Positions 1-8,528 of a stretch of DNA of 64,000 bases are shown here, one piece after another. Location of the stretch: contig JAQVCM010000006.1 of NCBI GenBank assembly GCA_028689775.1, positions 1 through 64,000 of the forward strand, in the 5' to 3' direction. The translations under genes were made by a program, and so were the position numbers. How positions within the stretch are numbered: the stretch's first letter is position 1; each line of letters begins with the position of its first letter. Origin of the DNA: Crocinitomicaceae bacterium. GTDB lineage: Bacteria > Bacteroidota > Bacteroidia > Flavobacteriales_D > Crocinitomicaceae. Under the pieces are notes generated by a model. It was not told the DNA's origin. It saw nothing but the letters and a program-made list of their open reading frames with translations, and ran no database searches.

Positions 1-127
1 AGAAGCTTCTGCGGTTCTTGGAGAAGCTTCAGCCATTCCGGCTACAAACTCTTCACCTGTCATTTCTGAAGGCTCCCAAGCTCTTTCGCCAAAAATAGTC
101 ACTAAATCTTCTTTGAAAATCACTTCA
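1..127. repeat. 127-bp exact copy of the ftsH 3' region
   Basis: Bases 1-127 are identical to 4922-5048, diverging at base 128 versus 5049. The shared length of exactly 127 equals a common maximum k-mer of short-read de Bruijn assemblers, which suggests a graph overlap left at a contig end rather than a biological duplication. Confidence 0.9.
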
Positions 128-1029
128 CGTCCTTGTAACTGATAGAATTTCATTACTGCCAAAGCAGTCCAAGTTTTACCCAAACCCACTGCATCGGCTA
201 AAATTGCTCCGTTATGTTTTTGAAGCATTTTAATCAAACTCAAAACACCTTTTTGCTGAAACTCATACAAGGCATTGTAAACGACTGTGTTTTCAAGTCG
301 TCCGATTTGACGATTGAATTCAGGATTGTCTTTTTCAAGTAAAAGTTCGTCACCAAATAGTTCAAACAAAACCTTATAGTAAAGTTGCTTTGGAGAATAT
401 TCTGTGAAAATCTTTTTGATTTCGTCAATTAGGTATTGTTTGAACGGAATCCGATTAACTCCACCGTTGCCATCAACAACGGTTTTATAATCGTGAGCTT
501 GTGGTCTTGACCACAAGCCTTCAAACCATTTTATTAACTCGTTGTATTGCGGGTCGGAACCGAAACTGCCAATATTTAATTCAACATTGTTTGTCGTTTT
601 TAAACCAACTCCTGCTTCTGTCAGGTTAGAACTTCCTGAAATATAATAGTCCTTTTGTGGGTCTTTGTCGTTGTGCTTGTATAAGTATGCTTTAGCGTGG
701 CAAAAGTTTGGTTCAAGTGTTTTTGCAATAACCTTGTCAAGTTCTAAAAAAGCAACTGCTTCTTGAGCAACTTTACTAAGTTTTAAAGATGCGTCAATAT
801 TGATGTCTTCGTTTAAAAGGTCGAGTGCTCTGTCCTTGTCGAAGTCAAAGTTTACGATGTCGCCAAGTATGAATTTGTATTCATCAATTTTGTCATTTGT
901 CGCCTTAGATAAATAAGCCAATGCACCAACTGTAAAGTATCCAGTCACGATAGATAACTTACCTGTCTTTGTATATTTTGTAATCCACTCGTGGACTTTT
1001 AAGTTTTCGTTCTCGTTGTCTAATATCAT
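1..1029 (-). CDS. PLD-domain SNF2-type helicase, N-terminal part, joined to an ftsH tail
   Basis: The open frame runs from an ATG at 1029 off the window start with no stop. Residues about 1-170 form a phospholipase-D-like domain with the HxK(x)nD-type motif (HAKAYLY, then DYYISGSSNLTEAGVG). A linker follows, then the start of a SNF2/DEAD-type helicase core with Walker A (ADAVGLGKTWTA). Such PLD-helicases usually exceed 900 residues and are common in accessory, often defence-related, DNA. Right after GREV the reading passes in frame into the FtsH C-terminus ([14 protein letters not shown]). That last part is base-for-base identical to 4922-5048, so I think the fusion is a contig-end artefact and the helicase continues differently in the real genome. 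Its neighbourhood (cassette repeat, MITE) is also mobile in character. Confidence 0.7.
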   Translation of the reverse strand, partial: MILDNENENLKVHEWITKYTKTGKLSIVTGYFTVGALAYLSKATNDKIDEYKFILGDIVNFDFDKDRALDLLNEDINIDASLKLSKVAQEAVAFLELDKVIAKTLEPNFCHAKAYLYKHNDKDPQKDYYISGSSNLTEAGVGLKTTNNVELNIGSFGSDPQYNELIKWFEGLWSRPQAHDYKTVVDGNGGVNRIPFKQYLIDEIKKIFTEYSPKQLYYKVLFELFGDELLLEKDNPEFNRQIGRLENTVVYNALYEFQQKGVLSLIKMLQKHNGAILADAVGLGKTWTALAVMKFYQLQGREVIFKEDLVTIFGERAWEPSEMTGEEFVAGMAEASPRTAEAS

Positions 1030-1368
1030 AGGTCTAATTTATTCATTCTTGTTGTATGTCCTTGTGCGGTGGCAAAAAATGGCTCTTTTGGTTTTGCGAA
1101 GGGTCGGCTTTGTGTATCGGGCAAAACCAAATGTGCCATTTGCGGGCTGGCTAAAATTGTTTTTAAAAAAGTGCAGTGGGAAAAAAATAAAAAACATTGG
1201 GTCGGCAATGAGTGTCGGCTTACTCGTTGTCCAGTTGCAATATGGTCTGTATGTCGTTGGTCACCTGTCAATGTTTCTAAATGCGTTTCAGTTTATGTTT
1301 TTGTCGTCAGTTTGGTCGTGTCGTGTCCGTCTTTTAGGCTTGCTTATAACGCGTGTTAGCCACAGTTT
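1030..1368. other. G/T-rich cassette-type intergenic segment with hairpin
   Basis: No convincing gene lies here. The plus strand is unusually G/T-rich compared with the A/T-rich neighbours. It holds an imperfect 21-bp inverted repeat, 1077-1097 against 1121-1141 (about three mismatches), and ends in a motif TATAACGCGTGTTAGCCAC at 1345-1363. The layout resembles the folded recombination sites between integron-type gene cassettes, but I cannot match a formal attC consensus. Confidence 0.4.
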
Positions 1369-1370
1369 TT
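1355..1370. repeat. Inverted repeat, copy at the 3' side of the coiled-coil gene
   Basis: GTTAGCCACAGTTTTT here matches, inverted and with one mismatch, AAAATTGTGGCTAAC at 1932-1946. The pair brackets the gene at 1369-1908 closely on both sides and may mark the ends of a mobile single-gene unit. Confidence 0.55.
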
Positions 1371-1908
1371 ATTTCATTATTTTAGTTTGCATGTCATCCA
1401 TGATTTTCATAATACTTTCACAATTCATTTCATATTGAGTTTTTCCATTTCTTTTAAGTTCATCAACATATAATACGAATTCATTATTCCAATCTGCTAA
1501 AGCATTGACCTCTTCATTTAATTTATCTTTTAACTGAACTTGAGCAGGTATAATCGTTATTATTTCACGTATATTATTAAATAATTGTTCCATAATTTCT
1601 TCGCCTGCTAATTTATTTTGCCGCTTAAAAATTATTTCTTTTGTTGAAGTTACTAATCTATATACGTCTGTGAATTTTGGATTGATTAATGTTTTTTCAA
1701 GTTCATTTTTAAGATTCAAATCTTTTTTATAATCTTCAAATAATTTCAGATAATCTAACTTGACAGATTCAATTTTATCTGTAATATCTTTAATATCTTC
1801 TTTTGTTGCAAGATTTTTTCCTTTTTCTGTATAATAACTTTTAATAAAGATCCAATAGCATCCTAATAAAATAATTATTATATCTAAAATTAATCTTATC
1901 GTTTCCAT
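1369..1908 (-). CDS. Membrane-anchored coiled-coil protein, cassette-like
   Basis: The 179-residue product starts with one membrane helix (about residues 5-23, IRLILDIIIILLGCYWIFI). A charged, helical, coiled-coil-prone cytoplasmic part follows, beginning KGKNLATKEDIKDITDKI. The phrase 'GKNLATKEDI' recurs in small Bacteroidota proteins of unknown function that sit in accessory islands; I know no assigned activity. The gene is isolated, flanked by inverted repeats at 1355-1370 and 1932-1946, and very A/T-rich. A regulatory or defence-accessory role is possible but is only a guess. Confidence 0.65.
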   Translation of the reverse strand: METIRLILDIIIILLGCYWIFIKSYYTEKGKNLATKEDIKDITDKIESVKLDYLKLFEDYKKDLNLKNELEKTLINPKFTDVYRLVTSTKEIIFKRQNKLAGEEIMEQLFNNIREIITIIPAQVQLKDKLNEEVNALADWNNEFVLYVDELKRNGKTQYEMNCESIMKIMDDMQTKIMK

Positions 1909-1931
1909 ATAATTTGTTTTAGTGGTTTTCT

Positions 1932-1946
1932 AAAATTGTGGCTAAC
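1932..1946. repeat. Inverted repeat, copy at the 5' side of the coiled-coil gene
   Basis: AAAATTGTGGCTAAC is the inverted partner of 1355-1370. It continues into CGTGTGGCTAAACC, which repeats the GTGGCTAA string nine bases on, giving a short direct repeat inside the boundary. Confidence 0.55.
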
Positions 1947-2383
1947 GTGTGGCTAAACCCTATTAGCTAGCGCTGCTACTTCGTGGTGGTTATATATCCA
2001 CTATATCCTTTACGGTTAATTAATTCAAAATCAACAACAAAACCATTTTTAAACGTCTGTCATTCGTTTCCAAAATTCCAAATCCTGATAATTTCATAGC
2101 CGTCGTTGATTTATAATTGTAAATATATACAATCCAATTAAATATCCAAGCTATCCATCGGACTTTTTAGTTATTCCATTTGTAGATACATTGCTTTCGT
2201 ATAAATTGATCTTCAATGCCATACTTTCGAGAATGGTTTCTCTTCTCGAATCTGCCAAAACGATTGAAAACACCTCAAAATCCTGTAACTTAAAAGTAGA
2301 TGCAGTGAAAAGCGATGTCGCAAGGCTTGAACTTTGATATGATTTTGAATTCCTGCTTTAAAGTTGTTTTGAGTACTTTTAGT
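1947..2383. other. Intergenic stretch without a recognisable gene
   Basis: I see no supported coding frame here. The segment may hold decayed accessory DNA. A string GCTGCTACTTCGTGGTGG at 1972-1989 is similar to palindromic strings near 22321 and 59001. Confidence 0.4.
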
Positions 2384-2591
2384 AACCTGAGTTCGATTGT
2401 AAAATTGAGATTTATATTTCAATGAATGAGTATAATACGAGAAATTTTAAATAAAAATAGTGGACTCTTTTTATTTAAAATAACGATGTAGGATGCCATT
2501 CATTGGAAAGCTGAACAAAGAGAATTTTGAATAGTCTATTATAATTTTATAATTAGCGATATAAATTCGGTGGAATAATCGAACTCAGGTT
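2384..2591. mobile_element. MITE-like element, copy A (208 bp)
   Basis: A non-coding element with perfect 15-bp terminal inverted repeats AACCTGAGTTCGATT (2384-2398) and its complement (2577-2591). It is flanked by the 3-bp direct repeat AGT (2381-2383, 2592-2594), a likely target-site duplication. A second copy, inverted, lies at 23727-23932 with high identity over its whole length (roughly 88% by eye). There is no transposase inside, so it would need one in trans. Confidence 0.85.
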
Positions 2592-2780
2592 AGTAGTGTT
2601 TAATTCGCTTTATTTACTTTCAAAAAACAAGATAAATCTCCCACCACAACTTGCGGTTATTTCCGATTTTGGATGGCTTTACGCAACTACAAATCTCTAA
2701 AACGGATCAATCTTTGCTCCGTTTCACCAGTATTCCTACGCAAGATCGATTATAACACTTTTTAAATCAAAATTTTAATC

Positions 2781-2812
2781 AAAAAAAAGAGCCGTTCAAC
2801 AGAACGACTCTT
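2781..2812 (-). terminator. Rho-independent terminator after the Cys/Lys-rich gene
   Basis: On the minus strand an 11-bp stem (2787-2797 with 2802-2812, one mismatch, 4-nt loop) is followed by a run of eight T. It lies 24 bp past the stop of the gene ending at 2836 and closes the block that begins with rsfS. Confidence 0.8.
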
Positions 2813-2835
2813 TTAATTTCAAATCAAAGAAAATA

Positions 2836-3090
2836 TTATTTTTTCTCTGTGTTTGCAGCACTTTTAGAACAACAAGCTTTTGCTCCTTTTTCTTGTGCTT
2901 TATCGCAAGATTTTTTCTCTTCTTTCGTGCAAGATTTTGCATCTTTTTCAGAGCAGCAAGCAGCTTTTTTCTTTTTCTTTTTATCGTCGTGTCTTAATTC
3001 AACTTTATCAGTGCTAACAGCAGCGTATACAGAAGTTGAAAGAGATCCAACAAATAACATCAATGACAATACAACCAATACTTTTTTCAT
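2836..3090 (-). CDS. Small secreted Cys- and Lys-rich protein
   Basis: The 84-residue product has a clear signal peptide (MKKVLVVLSLMLFVGSLSTSVYAA, cleaved around residue 24). The mature part has a six-lysine run and six cysteines in CC or single positions (AACCSEK, SCTKEEKKSCDK, ACCSKS). Similar small exported Cys/Lys-rich proteins occur in Flavobacteriia without assigned function; metal binding or redox buffering is conceivable from the cysteine pairs. It is the last gene before a strong terminator, 35 bp behind psd. Confidence 0.75.
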   Translation of the reverse strand: MKKVLVVLSLMLFVGSLSTSVYAAVSTDKVELRHDDKKKKKKAACCSEKDAKSCTKEEKKSCDKAQEKGAKACCSKSAANTEKK

Positions 3091-3125
3091 ATCTATTTTA
3101 GTTTTATAGGATAAAGATATACTAT

Positions 3126-3791
3126 TTATTTAATAACACCAATTTTTGTTACTCTTCCTTTCACAACATCATCAATTTTAACATTAATTTCAGAATCAAG
3201 TGGTAAATAAAGGTCTATTCTAGATCCGAATTTGATAAAACCAAACTCACTTCCTGTTTCAACGTGCTCACCTGGTTGCACATAATAGCAAATTCTTCTT
3301 GCAACTGCACCGGCAACTTGTCTAAACAATACTTCTTTTCCGCTTGCATGTTCAATGACAACCGTGCTTCTTTCGTTATCTGTACTACTTTTCGGATGCC
3401 AAGCAACCAAGAATAATCCTTTGTGATATTTAACGTATTTCACAATTCCTGCAATTGGATTGAAATTCGCATGCACATTTAACGGCGACATGAAAATCGA
3501 AATTTGGATTCTTCGGTCGTGAAAATATTCCGTTTCTTCTACTTCTTCAATAACCACTACTTTTCCATCTGCTGGACAAATAATGGTATTTCCATCATAC
3601 ACTTCGTTGATGTTTGGAACGCGAAAGAATTGAACAATCAAATATGCCATCACCAATGCTCCAAGAGTAAGTAGTAAAAATAACCACATCCAACCTGTTG
3701 CTAAAAACAAATAGTAGTTTCCAAGTTGAATCAAAGAAAGCAAAAGCATTCCGATGATGATAATTAAATATCCTTCTCTGTGTAATTTCAT
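3126..3791 (-). CDS. psd: Phosphatidylserine decarboxylase family protein
   Basis: The 221-residue product belongs to the short Bacteroidota/archaeal type of phosphatidylserine decarboxylase, which makes phosphatidylethanolamine from phosphatidylserine. Two hydrophobic helices (about residues 8-28 and 32-52) anchor it in the inner membrane. The autocatalytic site is the Gly-Ser in IKFGSRIDLYLP near the C-terminus, where self-cleavage makes the pyruvoyl group. A conserved HANFNP and WHPKSS region lies mid-protein. It follows cdsA by 164 bp, so two consecutive steps of phospholipid synthesis are adjacent. Confidence 0.92.
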   Translation of the reverse strand: MKLHREGYLIIIIGMLLLSLIQLGNYYLFLATGWMWLFLLLTLGALVMAYLIVQFFRVPNINEVYDGNTIICPADGKVVVIEEVEETEYFHDRRIQISIFMSPLNVHANFNPIAGIVKYVKYHKGLFLVAWHPKSSTDNERSTVVIEHASGKEVLFRQVAGAVARRICYYVQPGEHVETGSEFGFIKFGSRIDLYLPLDSEINVKIDDVVKGRVTKIGVIK

Positions 3792-3955
3792 GTTTAAATA
3801 ATTTATTCGCTGTTGTTTATTCTTAAATTTCGCTCGTGCGTAAGTAACTCACTTGCTTTTTAAATTGACCTATCAAACGATTTACACCTACTCCAATCCA
3901 ATTTGAACGGAAGAACATGTGCGGTTATTTCATACGTAATTTAGTGAAAATTTGC

Positions 3956-4765
3956 TCAAAAGTAGTTATAAATCACCAACCAGCAATAGAAGAATGGGGC
4001 TGTGATTAATGCCGCGTCAAAACGGTCTAAAATACCGCCGTGTCCTGGCATGATGTTTCCTGAATCCTTCACATCAACTGTCCGTTTAAAAAGCGATTCG
4101 AGCAAGTCACCCAAATTGGAAGTCACTGAAATAATCAAAGCCGCCACGATCCACAAGAGATAGTTTTGATCTGAATAATAGGTAATTCCAACTGCCATCA
4201 ACATCGTCAGCAAAGAACCTCCAATCGTTCCTTCCCAAGTTTTGTTGGGTGAAATACGCGGAAACAATTTATTCTTTCCAAAGAATCGTCCTGATAAATA
4301 AGCAAATGTATCGTTGGTCCAGATCAAAATAAACATCGTTGCTAAAAATACATTGCTGTACTGCAACGCAATCAAGACCATGATCAAGAATGGAAGAACT
4401 GCATACATGAATGAAGAAGCATACACTCCGATATTCAGCAACGGATTTTCCTTTTTCTTCCAAATTTCAGAGAGAAACAAGGAGAAAATCAGCAAGAAGA
4501 TAAATGCCAAGATCAAACTTTCAAATTGTAGTTTGCTTAAAAACACAAGCACTGCCGCGTATATGGACAAACCCACAAACAATCCTGATCCTTTAGAAAC
4601 TGATACCTGTTCTGAGTTCTTAAAGAAATTGTAAAACTCTATCAATGCCAATGCAGAGAACAGTCCTAAGCAAAAAATCATGGCGACTGGGTGAAGCAAT
4701 ACAGAACCCAAAACGAGGATTATAAATACAGCTCCGGATACGGATCTTAATAGCATGTTGTTCAT
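3956..4765 (-). CDS. cdsA: Phosphatidate cytidylyltransferase
   Basis: The 269-residue integral membrane protein makes CDP-diacylglycerol from phosphatidate and CTP, the branch point for bacterial phospholipids. About seven to eight hydrophobic helices cover most of its length. The family signature is near the C-terminus: SLFKRTVDVKDSG followed by HGGILDRFDA with the acidic metal-binding residues. The size is normal for the family. It sits between ftsH and psd in the same direction, a common Bacteroidota arrangement. Confidence 0.95.
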   Translation of the reverse strand: MNNMLLRSVSGAVFIILVLGSVLLHPVAMIFCLGLFSALALIEFYNFFKNSEQVSVSKGSGLFVGLSIYAAVLVFLSKLQFESLILAFIFLLIFSLFLSEIWKKKENPLLNIGVYASSFMYAVLPFLIMVLIALQYSNVFLATMFILIWTNDTFAYLSGRFFGKNKLFPRISPNKTWEGTIGGSLLTMLMAVGITYYSDQNYLLWIVAALIISVTSNLGDLLESLFKRTVDVKDSGNIMPGHGGILDRFDAALITAPFFYCWLVIYNYF

Positions 4766-4867
4766 GGATAGAAGTATATTAAATCATAAATTCCCGTTCA
4801 AATCAAAATCTGAACGGGAATATAAAATATCAATTATTTGTTTTCTTTACGCAAGAATTTCTGTGAT

Positions 4868-6919
4868 TTATTTCTCACCATCAACTGGCTTTTCAGCAGA
4901 AACCGTTTCATTCTCCGTATTAGAAGCTTCTGCGGTTCTTGGAGAAGCTTCAGCCATTCCGGCTACAAACTCTTCACCTGTCATTTCTGAAGGCTCCCAA
5001 GCTCTTTCGCCAAAAATAGTCACTAAATCTTCTTTGAAAATCACTTCAGAAACTAAAAGTTTCTCAGCCAACATCGTCAATTTATCTTGATTGTCTCTCA
5101 AGATTTGCAAAGCGCGTTGGTATTGCGTTTCAATTAATTTACTTGCTTCTTCATCGATGATACGCGCTGTATCTTCAGAATATGGTTTTGTGAAACTATC
5201 ACGTCCTTGAGAATCGTAGAAAGATACGTTTCCAATGCGCTCATTCAATCCGTAGATCGAAACCATGGCGTAAGCTTGTTTCGTTACTTTTTCCAAATCG
5301 CTCAAAGCACCTGTTGAAATTTTTCCAAAAATCAATTGCTCTGCTGCTCTTCCACCTAAAGCGGAACACATTTCATCCAAAATTTGTTCTGTCGTTGTTA
5401 AACTTCTTTCTTCTGGCAAGTACCAAGCTGCTCCTAAAGATTGACCTCTTGGAACAATGGTTACTTTTACCAAAGGATGTGCGTGTTCTAACAACCAAGA
5501 AGTGGTAGCGTGACCAGCTTCGTGAAAAGCAATGGCACGTTTTTCATCTTTGGAAATCAATTTGTTTTTCTTCTCTAAACCTCCTACGATACGGTCAACA
5601 GCATCTAAGAAATCTTGTTTCTCAACATGTGTTTTTTCTTTACGAGCTGCAATCAATGCCGATTCGTTACACAAGTTTGCAATGTCTGCACCAGAGAATC
5701 CTGGCGTTTGTTTCGCTAAGAAATCAATGTCGATAGAGTCGTCAATTTTCAATGGTTTCAAGTGAACTTTGAAAATTTCTTTCCGTTCGTTGATGTCTGG
5801 CATGTCTACATAAATCTGTCTGTCAAAACGACCAGCACGCATCAAGGCAGCATCCAACACATCTGCACGGTTGGTAGCTGCTAAAATGATTACTCCAGAG
5901 TTTGTTCCGAAACCATCCATTTCTGTCAACAACTGATTCAAGGTGTTTTCACGTTCGTCGTTAGAACCCATTCCATTGTTTCTACCACGAGCACGACCAA
6001 TTGCATCGATCTCATCAATAAAAATAATTGCAGGTGATTTTTCTTTCGCTTGTTTGAAAAGGTCACGAACACGAGAAGCTCCTACACCAACAAACATTTC
6101 AACGAAGTCAGAACCTGAAAGTGAGAAGAAAGGAACTTTCGCTTCACCAGCAACGGCTTTCGCTAAAAGTGTTTTCCCCGTTCCTGGAGGTCCAACCAAC
6201 AAAGCACCTTTTGGAATTTTCGCTCCCAATTCGGTGTATTTTTTAGAATTCTTTAAAAACTCAACAATTTCTTGAATTTCTTCTTTGGCTCCGTGTAAAC
6301 CAGCAACGTCATCAAACGTAACATTGGTAGATTTTCCTTTTTCATACACTTGCGCTTTCGATTTTCCGATGTTGAAAATCTGACCGCCAGCACCTCCGCC
6401 AGCGCCTCCAGACATTCTTCGCATGATGAAAACCCAAATCAAAACAAGAATTAAAATTGGCAATAAGAAACTAATGATGCTCCTTAAATAGTTCACCTCT
6501 TCAACTGGTTCCAACGGAACCGTTTTCATGTTGCTTTCTTTTAACTTCTCATTTACTTTGTCCAAATTGTTGGCAAAGTTTCCTGGATCAGCAACATCAA
6601 ATTGAAAAATGGGTTGAACCGATTTATTCGCTTTGACTTGCGTTTCTAATGCTGTTTTTAATTTCCCAAATTTATCCGGATTTGAATTGATAAATTCCCG
6701 TCCAGATTCTGTGATTTTAAAATCAACGCGTTGGCGATTAACCAATTTCACATCTTCCACATAACTTGAATCAGCTAAGGCAAAAAATGTTTCTGATTTT
6801 ACTTTGACACTGGTACTGTTGCTCATGAATAAATTGATACCGATGGCAGCAATTCCAATCAATGCGTAAATCCAATATATATTAAATGGACTTTTCTTTT
6901 TTTCTTTGTTATCGGACAT
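4868..6919 (-). CDS. ftsH: ATP-dependent zinc metalloprotease FtsH
   Basis: The 683-residue membrane protease degrades misfolded membrane and regulatory proteins. Two membrane helices (about 12-31 and 150-168) bracket the periplasmic FtsH_ext domain. The AAA module has Walker A GPPGTGKT (about 243-250), Walker B IFIDEID (about 298-304) and the second region of homology (ATNRADVLD...RAGRFDR). The protease site is HEAGH at about 466-470, with the third ligand in DLEKVT. The C-terminal tail is acidic and low-complexity. Bases 4922-5048 recur exactly at the window start. It is 18 bp behind rsfS. Confidence 0.97.
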   Translation of the reverse strand: MSDNKEKKKSPFNIYWIYALIGIAAIGINLFMSNSTSVKVKSETFFALADSSYVEDVKLVNRQRVDFKITESGREFINSNPDKFGKLKTALETQVKANKSVQPIFQFDVADPGNFANNLDKVNEKLKESNMKTVPLEPVEEVNYLRSIISFLLPILILVLIWVFIMRRMSGGAGGGAGGQIFNIGKSKAQVYEKGKSTNVTFDDVAGLHGAKEEIQEIVEFLKNSKKYTELGAKIPKGALLVGPPGTGKTLLAKAVAGEAKVPFFSLSGSDFVEMFVGVGASRVRDLFKQAKEKSPAIIFIDEIDAIGRARGRNNGMGSNDERENTLNQLLTEMDGFGTNSGVIILAATNRADVLDAALMRAGRFDRQIYVDMPDINERKEIFKVHLKPLKIDDSIDIDFLAKQTPGFSGADIANLCNESALIAARKEKTHVEKQDFLDAVDRIVGGLEKKNKLISKDEKRAIAFHEAGHATTSWLLEHAHPLVKVTIVPRGQSLGAAWYLPEERSLTTTEQILDEMCSALGGRAAEQLIFGKISTGALSDLEKVTKQAYAMVSIYGLNERIGNVSFYDSQGRDSFTKPYSEDTARIIDEEASKLIETQYQRALQILRDNQDKLTMLAEKLLVSEVIFKEDLVTIFGERAWEPSEMTGEEFVAGMAEASPRTAEASNTENETVSAEKPVDGEK
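4922..5048. repeat. Internal ftsH copy of the 127-bp repeat
   Basis: Identical to bases 1-127. This copy sits in an intact ftsH frame and is the natural one; the end copy is suspect. Confidence 0.9.
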
Positions 6920-6937
6920 GAATCTTGTAAATAAATG

Positions 6938-7315
6938 TTAGTTCAAATTAGGGATGTCCGTCCTCACGGCATCAGCCCATAAATCTTCTAAGTCGTAGAA
7001 TGTACGAGCATCTTTGTAAAAAACGTGAGCTACTACGTCGACATAATCTAGTAAAATCCACTCTGCATTGAGTTTCCCTTCTTGATGCCAAGGACGTTCT
7101 TGAAGTTCTTTTCGAGTATGTCTCATGACTGAACTGCTGATCCCGTCAACGTGAACGGATGAGTCTCCTGAACAAATGACAAAAAAGTCACTTACTGCAT
7201 TTGGAACTTCTCTTAAATCAAGCACAACGATGTCTTTGGCTTTGTTTTCTTGCATCCCTTCAACGATACAATTGCAAAGTGTTTGGGAGTCTATGGTTTT
7301 AGTTATTTTATACAT
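6938..7315 (-). CDS. rsfS: Ribosome silencing factor RsfS
   Basis: The 125-residue product is of the RsfS/Iojap (DUF143) family, which binds ribosomal protein L14 and blocks subunit joining during starvation. Family landmarks are VVLDLREVPNAVSDFFVICS, the VHVDGIS turn and the C-terminal AEWILLDYVDVVAHVF. The length is typical. It is the first gene of the rsfS-ftsH-cdsA-psd run and is divergent from birA. A TAATTTTG promoter box lies 20 bp upstream of its ATG. Confidence 0.95.
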   Translation of the reverse strand: MYKITKTIDSQTLCNCIVEGMQENKAKDIVVLDLREVPNAVSDFFVICSGDSSVHVDGISSSVMRHTRKELQERPWHQEGKLNAEWILLDYVDVVAHVFYKDARTFYDLEDLWADAVRTDIPNLN

Positions 7316-7334
7316 TCTGAATATTAAGTTCTAC

Positions 7335-7342
7335 AAAATTAA
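7335..7342 (-). promoter_or_regulatory. -7 promoter box for rsfS
   Basis: The minus strand reads TAATTTTG, a perfect match to the Bacteroidota -7 motif TAnnTTTG, about 20 bp before the rsfS ATG. A -33 TTTG element is not clear. Confidence 0.5.
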
Positions 7343-7394
7343 TTTAAAATTTTAATTTTAGCGTTTAATAAAGTCATCAAAGACAATTTCACGC

Positions 7395-8165
7395 ATGCTT
7401 GGACGAAAAATCATCTATAAAGAATCGCTAGACTCTACAAACAATTATGCTGCCAATCTACTAAAAGAGGGTCTTTTAGTGGATGGAACTGTAATTGTGT
7501 CAGGTGAACAAACTGCAGGAAAAGGTCAAAGAAACTCGCAATGGTATGCAGAGCCTTATAAAAACATCATTTTCACCTGTTTTGTTCAACATGTTAATCT
7601 GTCAGTAGATTCGCAAGATGCCATCACCCATTTCGTAAGTTTGGCAATTTTGGATTTTTTAAAAGAAAAGAACATTTTTGCTCAAATTAAGTGGCCAAAC
7701 GATATTTTAATCGGAAATTCTAAAATTTCTGGCGTTCTAATCGAAAATCAATTGAAAAGTCACCGTTGCACAAGCAGCATCATTGGAATTGGAATCAACG
7801 TCAATCAAACTACTTTTGGCGACTGGAATGCAAGCAGCATGCAACTGCAAACTGGATTGAATTATGACATTCAAGAATTGGTCTTTTCACTGATTGAAAA
7901 ACTTCAACATCGTTTTCAACAACTTCAAGCACTTGATTTCTCAGCCTTGAAAAACGACTACCTGAAAAACATGTGGCTCAAAGATCAAGAAAGTGAATTT
8001 GAAGATCAAAATGGAAAATTCAAAGGTACGATTCAAGGCACCGATGAACTTGGCCGTTTATTGATTGAAAGCAATGGCAGCGTGCAATCGTATGATTTAA
8101 AAGAGATTAAATTTCTTGCGCGTAATGCTTCTGCAGGCGATTCGTCATGTATCCAAAAAGACTAG
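7395..8165 (+). CDS. birA: Biotin--[acetyl-CoA-carboxylase] ligase
   Basis: The 256-residue enzyme activates biotin with ATP and attaches it to the carboxyl carrier protein. It carries the catalytic signature region SLDSTNNYA, SGEQTAGKGQRNSQW (biotinyl-AMP loop) and KWPNDILIGNSKISG (active-site lysine). There is no N-terminal winged helix, so it is a monofunctional ligase, not a repressor. A small C-terminal SH3-like domain follows. Its last 59 bases overlap, tail to tail, the SRPBCC gene on the other strand. Confidence 0.94.
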   Translation: MLGRKIIYKESLDSTNNYAANLLKEGLLVDGTVIVSGEQTAGKGQRNSQWYAEPYKNIIFTCFVQHVNLSVDSQDAITHFVSLAILDFLKEKNIFAQIKWPNDILIGNSKISGVLIENQLKSHRCTSSIIGIGINVNQTTFGDWNASSMQLQTGLNYDIQELVFSLIEKLQHRFQQLQALDFSALKNDYLKNMWLKDQESEFEDQNGKFKGTIQGTDELGRLLIESNGSVQSYDLKEIKFLARNASAGDSSCIQKD

Positions 8166-8517
8166 CCAACGGTTTCTCAACCAACATCTTCATAAACATG
8201 TTTACTTCTCCATCAAAAGCCATGTGTCCTTCCGTCGTAGAAGCATCCACTTCTTTTAAATGAACCGTTAAGGTAAACGGAAAAGGAGATTTTTCACCCG
8301 ATTTCAGTACGATCGAAGTATTTGGATTTAATTGTTCTTGAATTAAAGAAATTACAAATCCACCTTGCACTTTAAACGAACAACTCGTTTGGTCAGCAGT
8401 AAAATCAGAGATTTTATCTTGCGGCAAAATTTTATACAGATTTTCCGAATTGATTAAGAAATCATATACGGTTTGAATTGGCGCGTTCACCAATGCTTTA
8501 TCGCTATCAATTTTCAT
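8107..8517 (-). CDS. SRPBCC-fold (START-like) protein
   Basis: The 136-residue product has the SRPBCC/polyketide-cyclase-like pattern: the N-terminal strand and helix ALVNAPIQTVYDFLINSENL, a beta-rich middle (FKVQGGFVISL) and a long C-terminal helix (MKMLVEKPLASLFGYMTNRL). Members bind hydrophobic ligands; no specific ligand can be inferred. It lies 11 bp behind pyrE, so it is probably cotranscribed, and converges on birA with a 59-bp antisense overlap. Confidence 0.75.
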   Translation of the reverse strand: MKIDSDKALVNAPIQTVYDFLINSENLYKILPQDKISDFTADQTSCSFKVQGGFVISLIQEQLNPNTSIVLKSGEKSPFPFTLTVHLKEVDASTTEGHMAFDGEVNMFMKMLVEKPLASLFGYMTNRLQKHYAQEI

Positions 8518-8528
8518 AGTATGCTATA

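Noticed and set aside
1016..1438. A 140-residue plus-strand frame covering the G/T-rich intergenic segment
   Set aside because: It overlaps the helicase start and the end of the coiled-coil gene, has no start signals, and its hydrophobic look follows from G/T-rich non-coding sequence.
2213..2422. A 69-residue minus-strand frame partly in MITE copy A
   Set aside because: It crosses the element end, is not kept in copy B and has no family resemblance.
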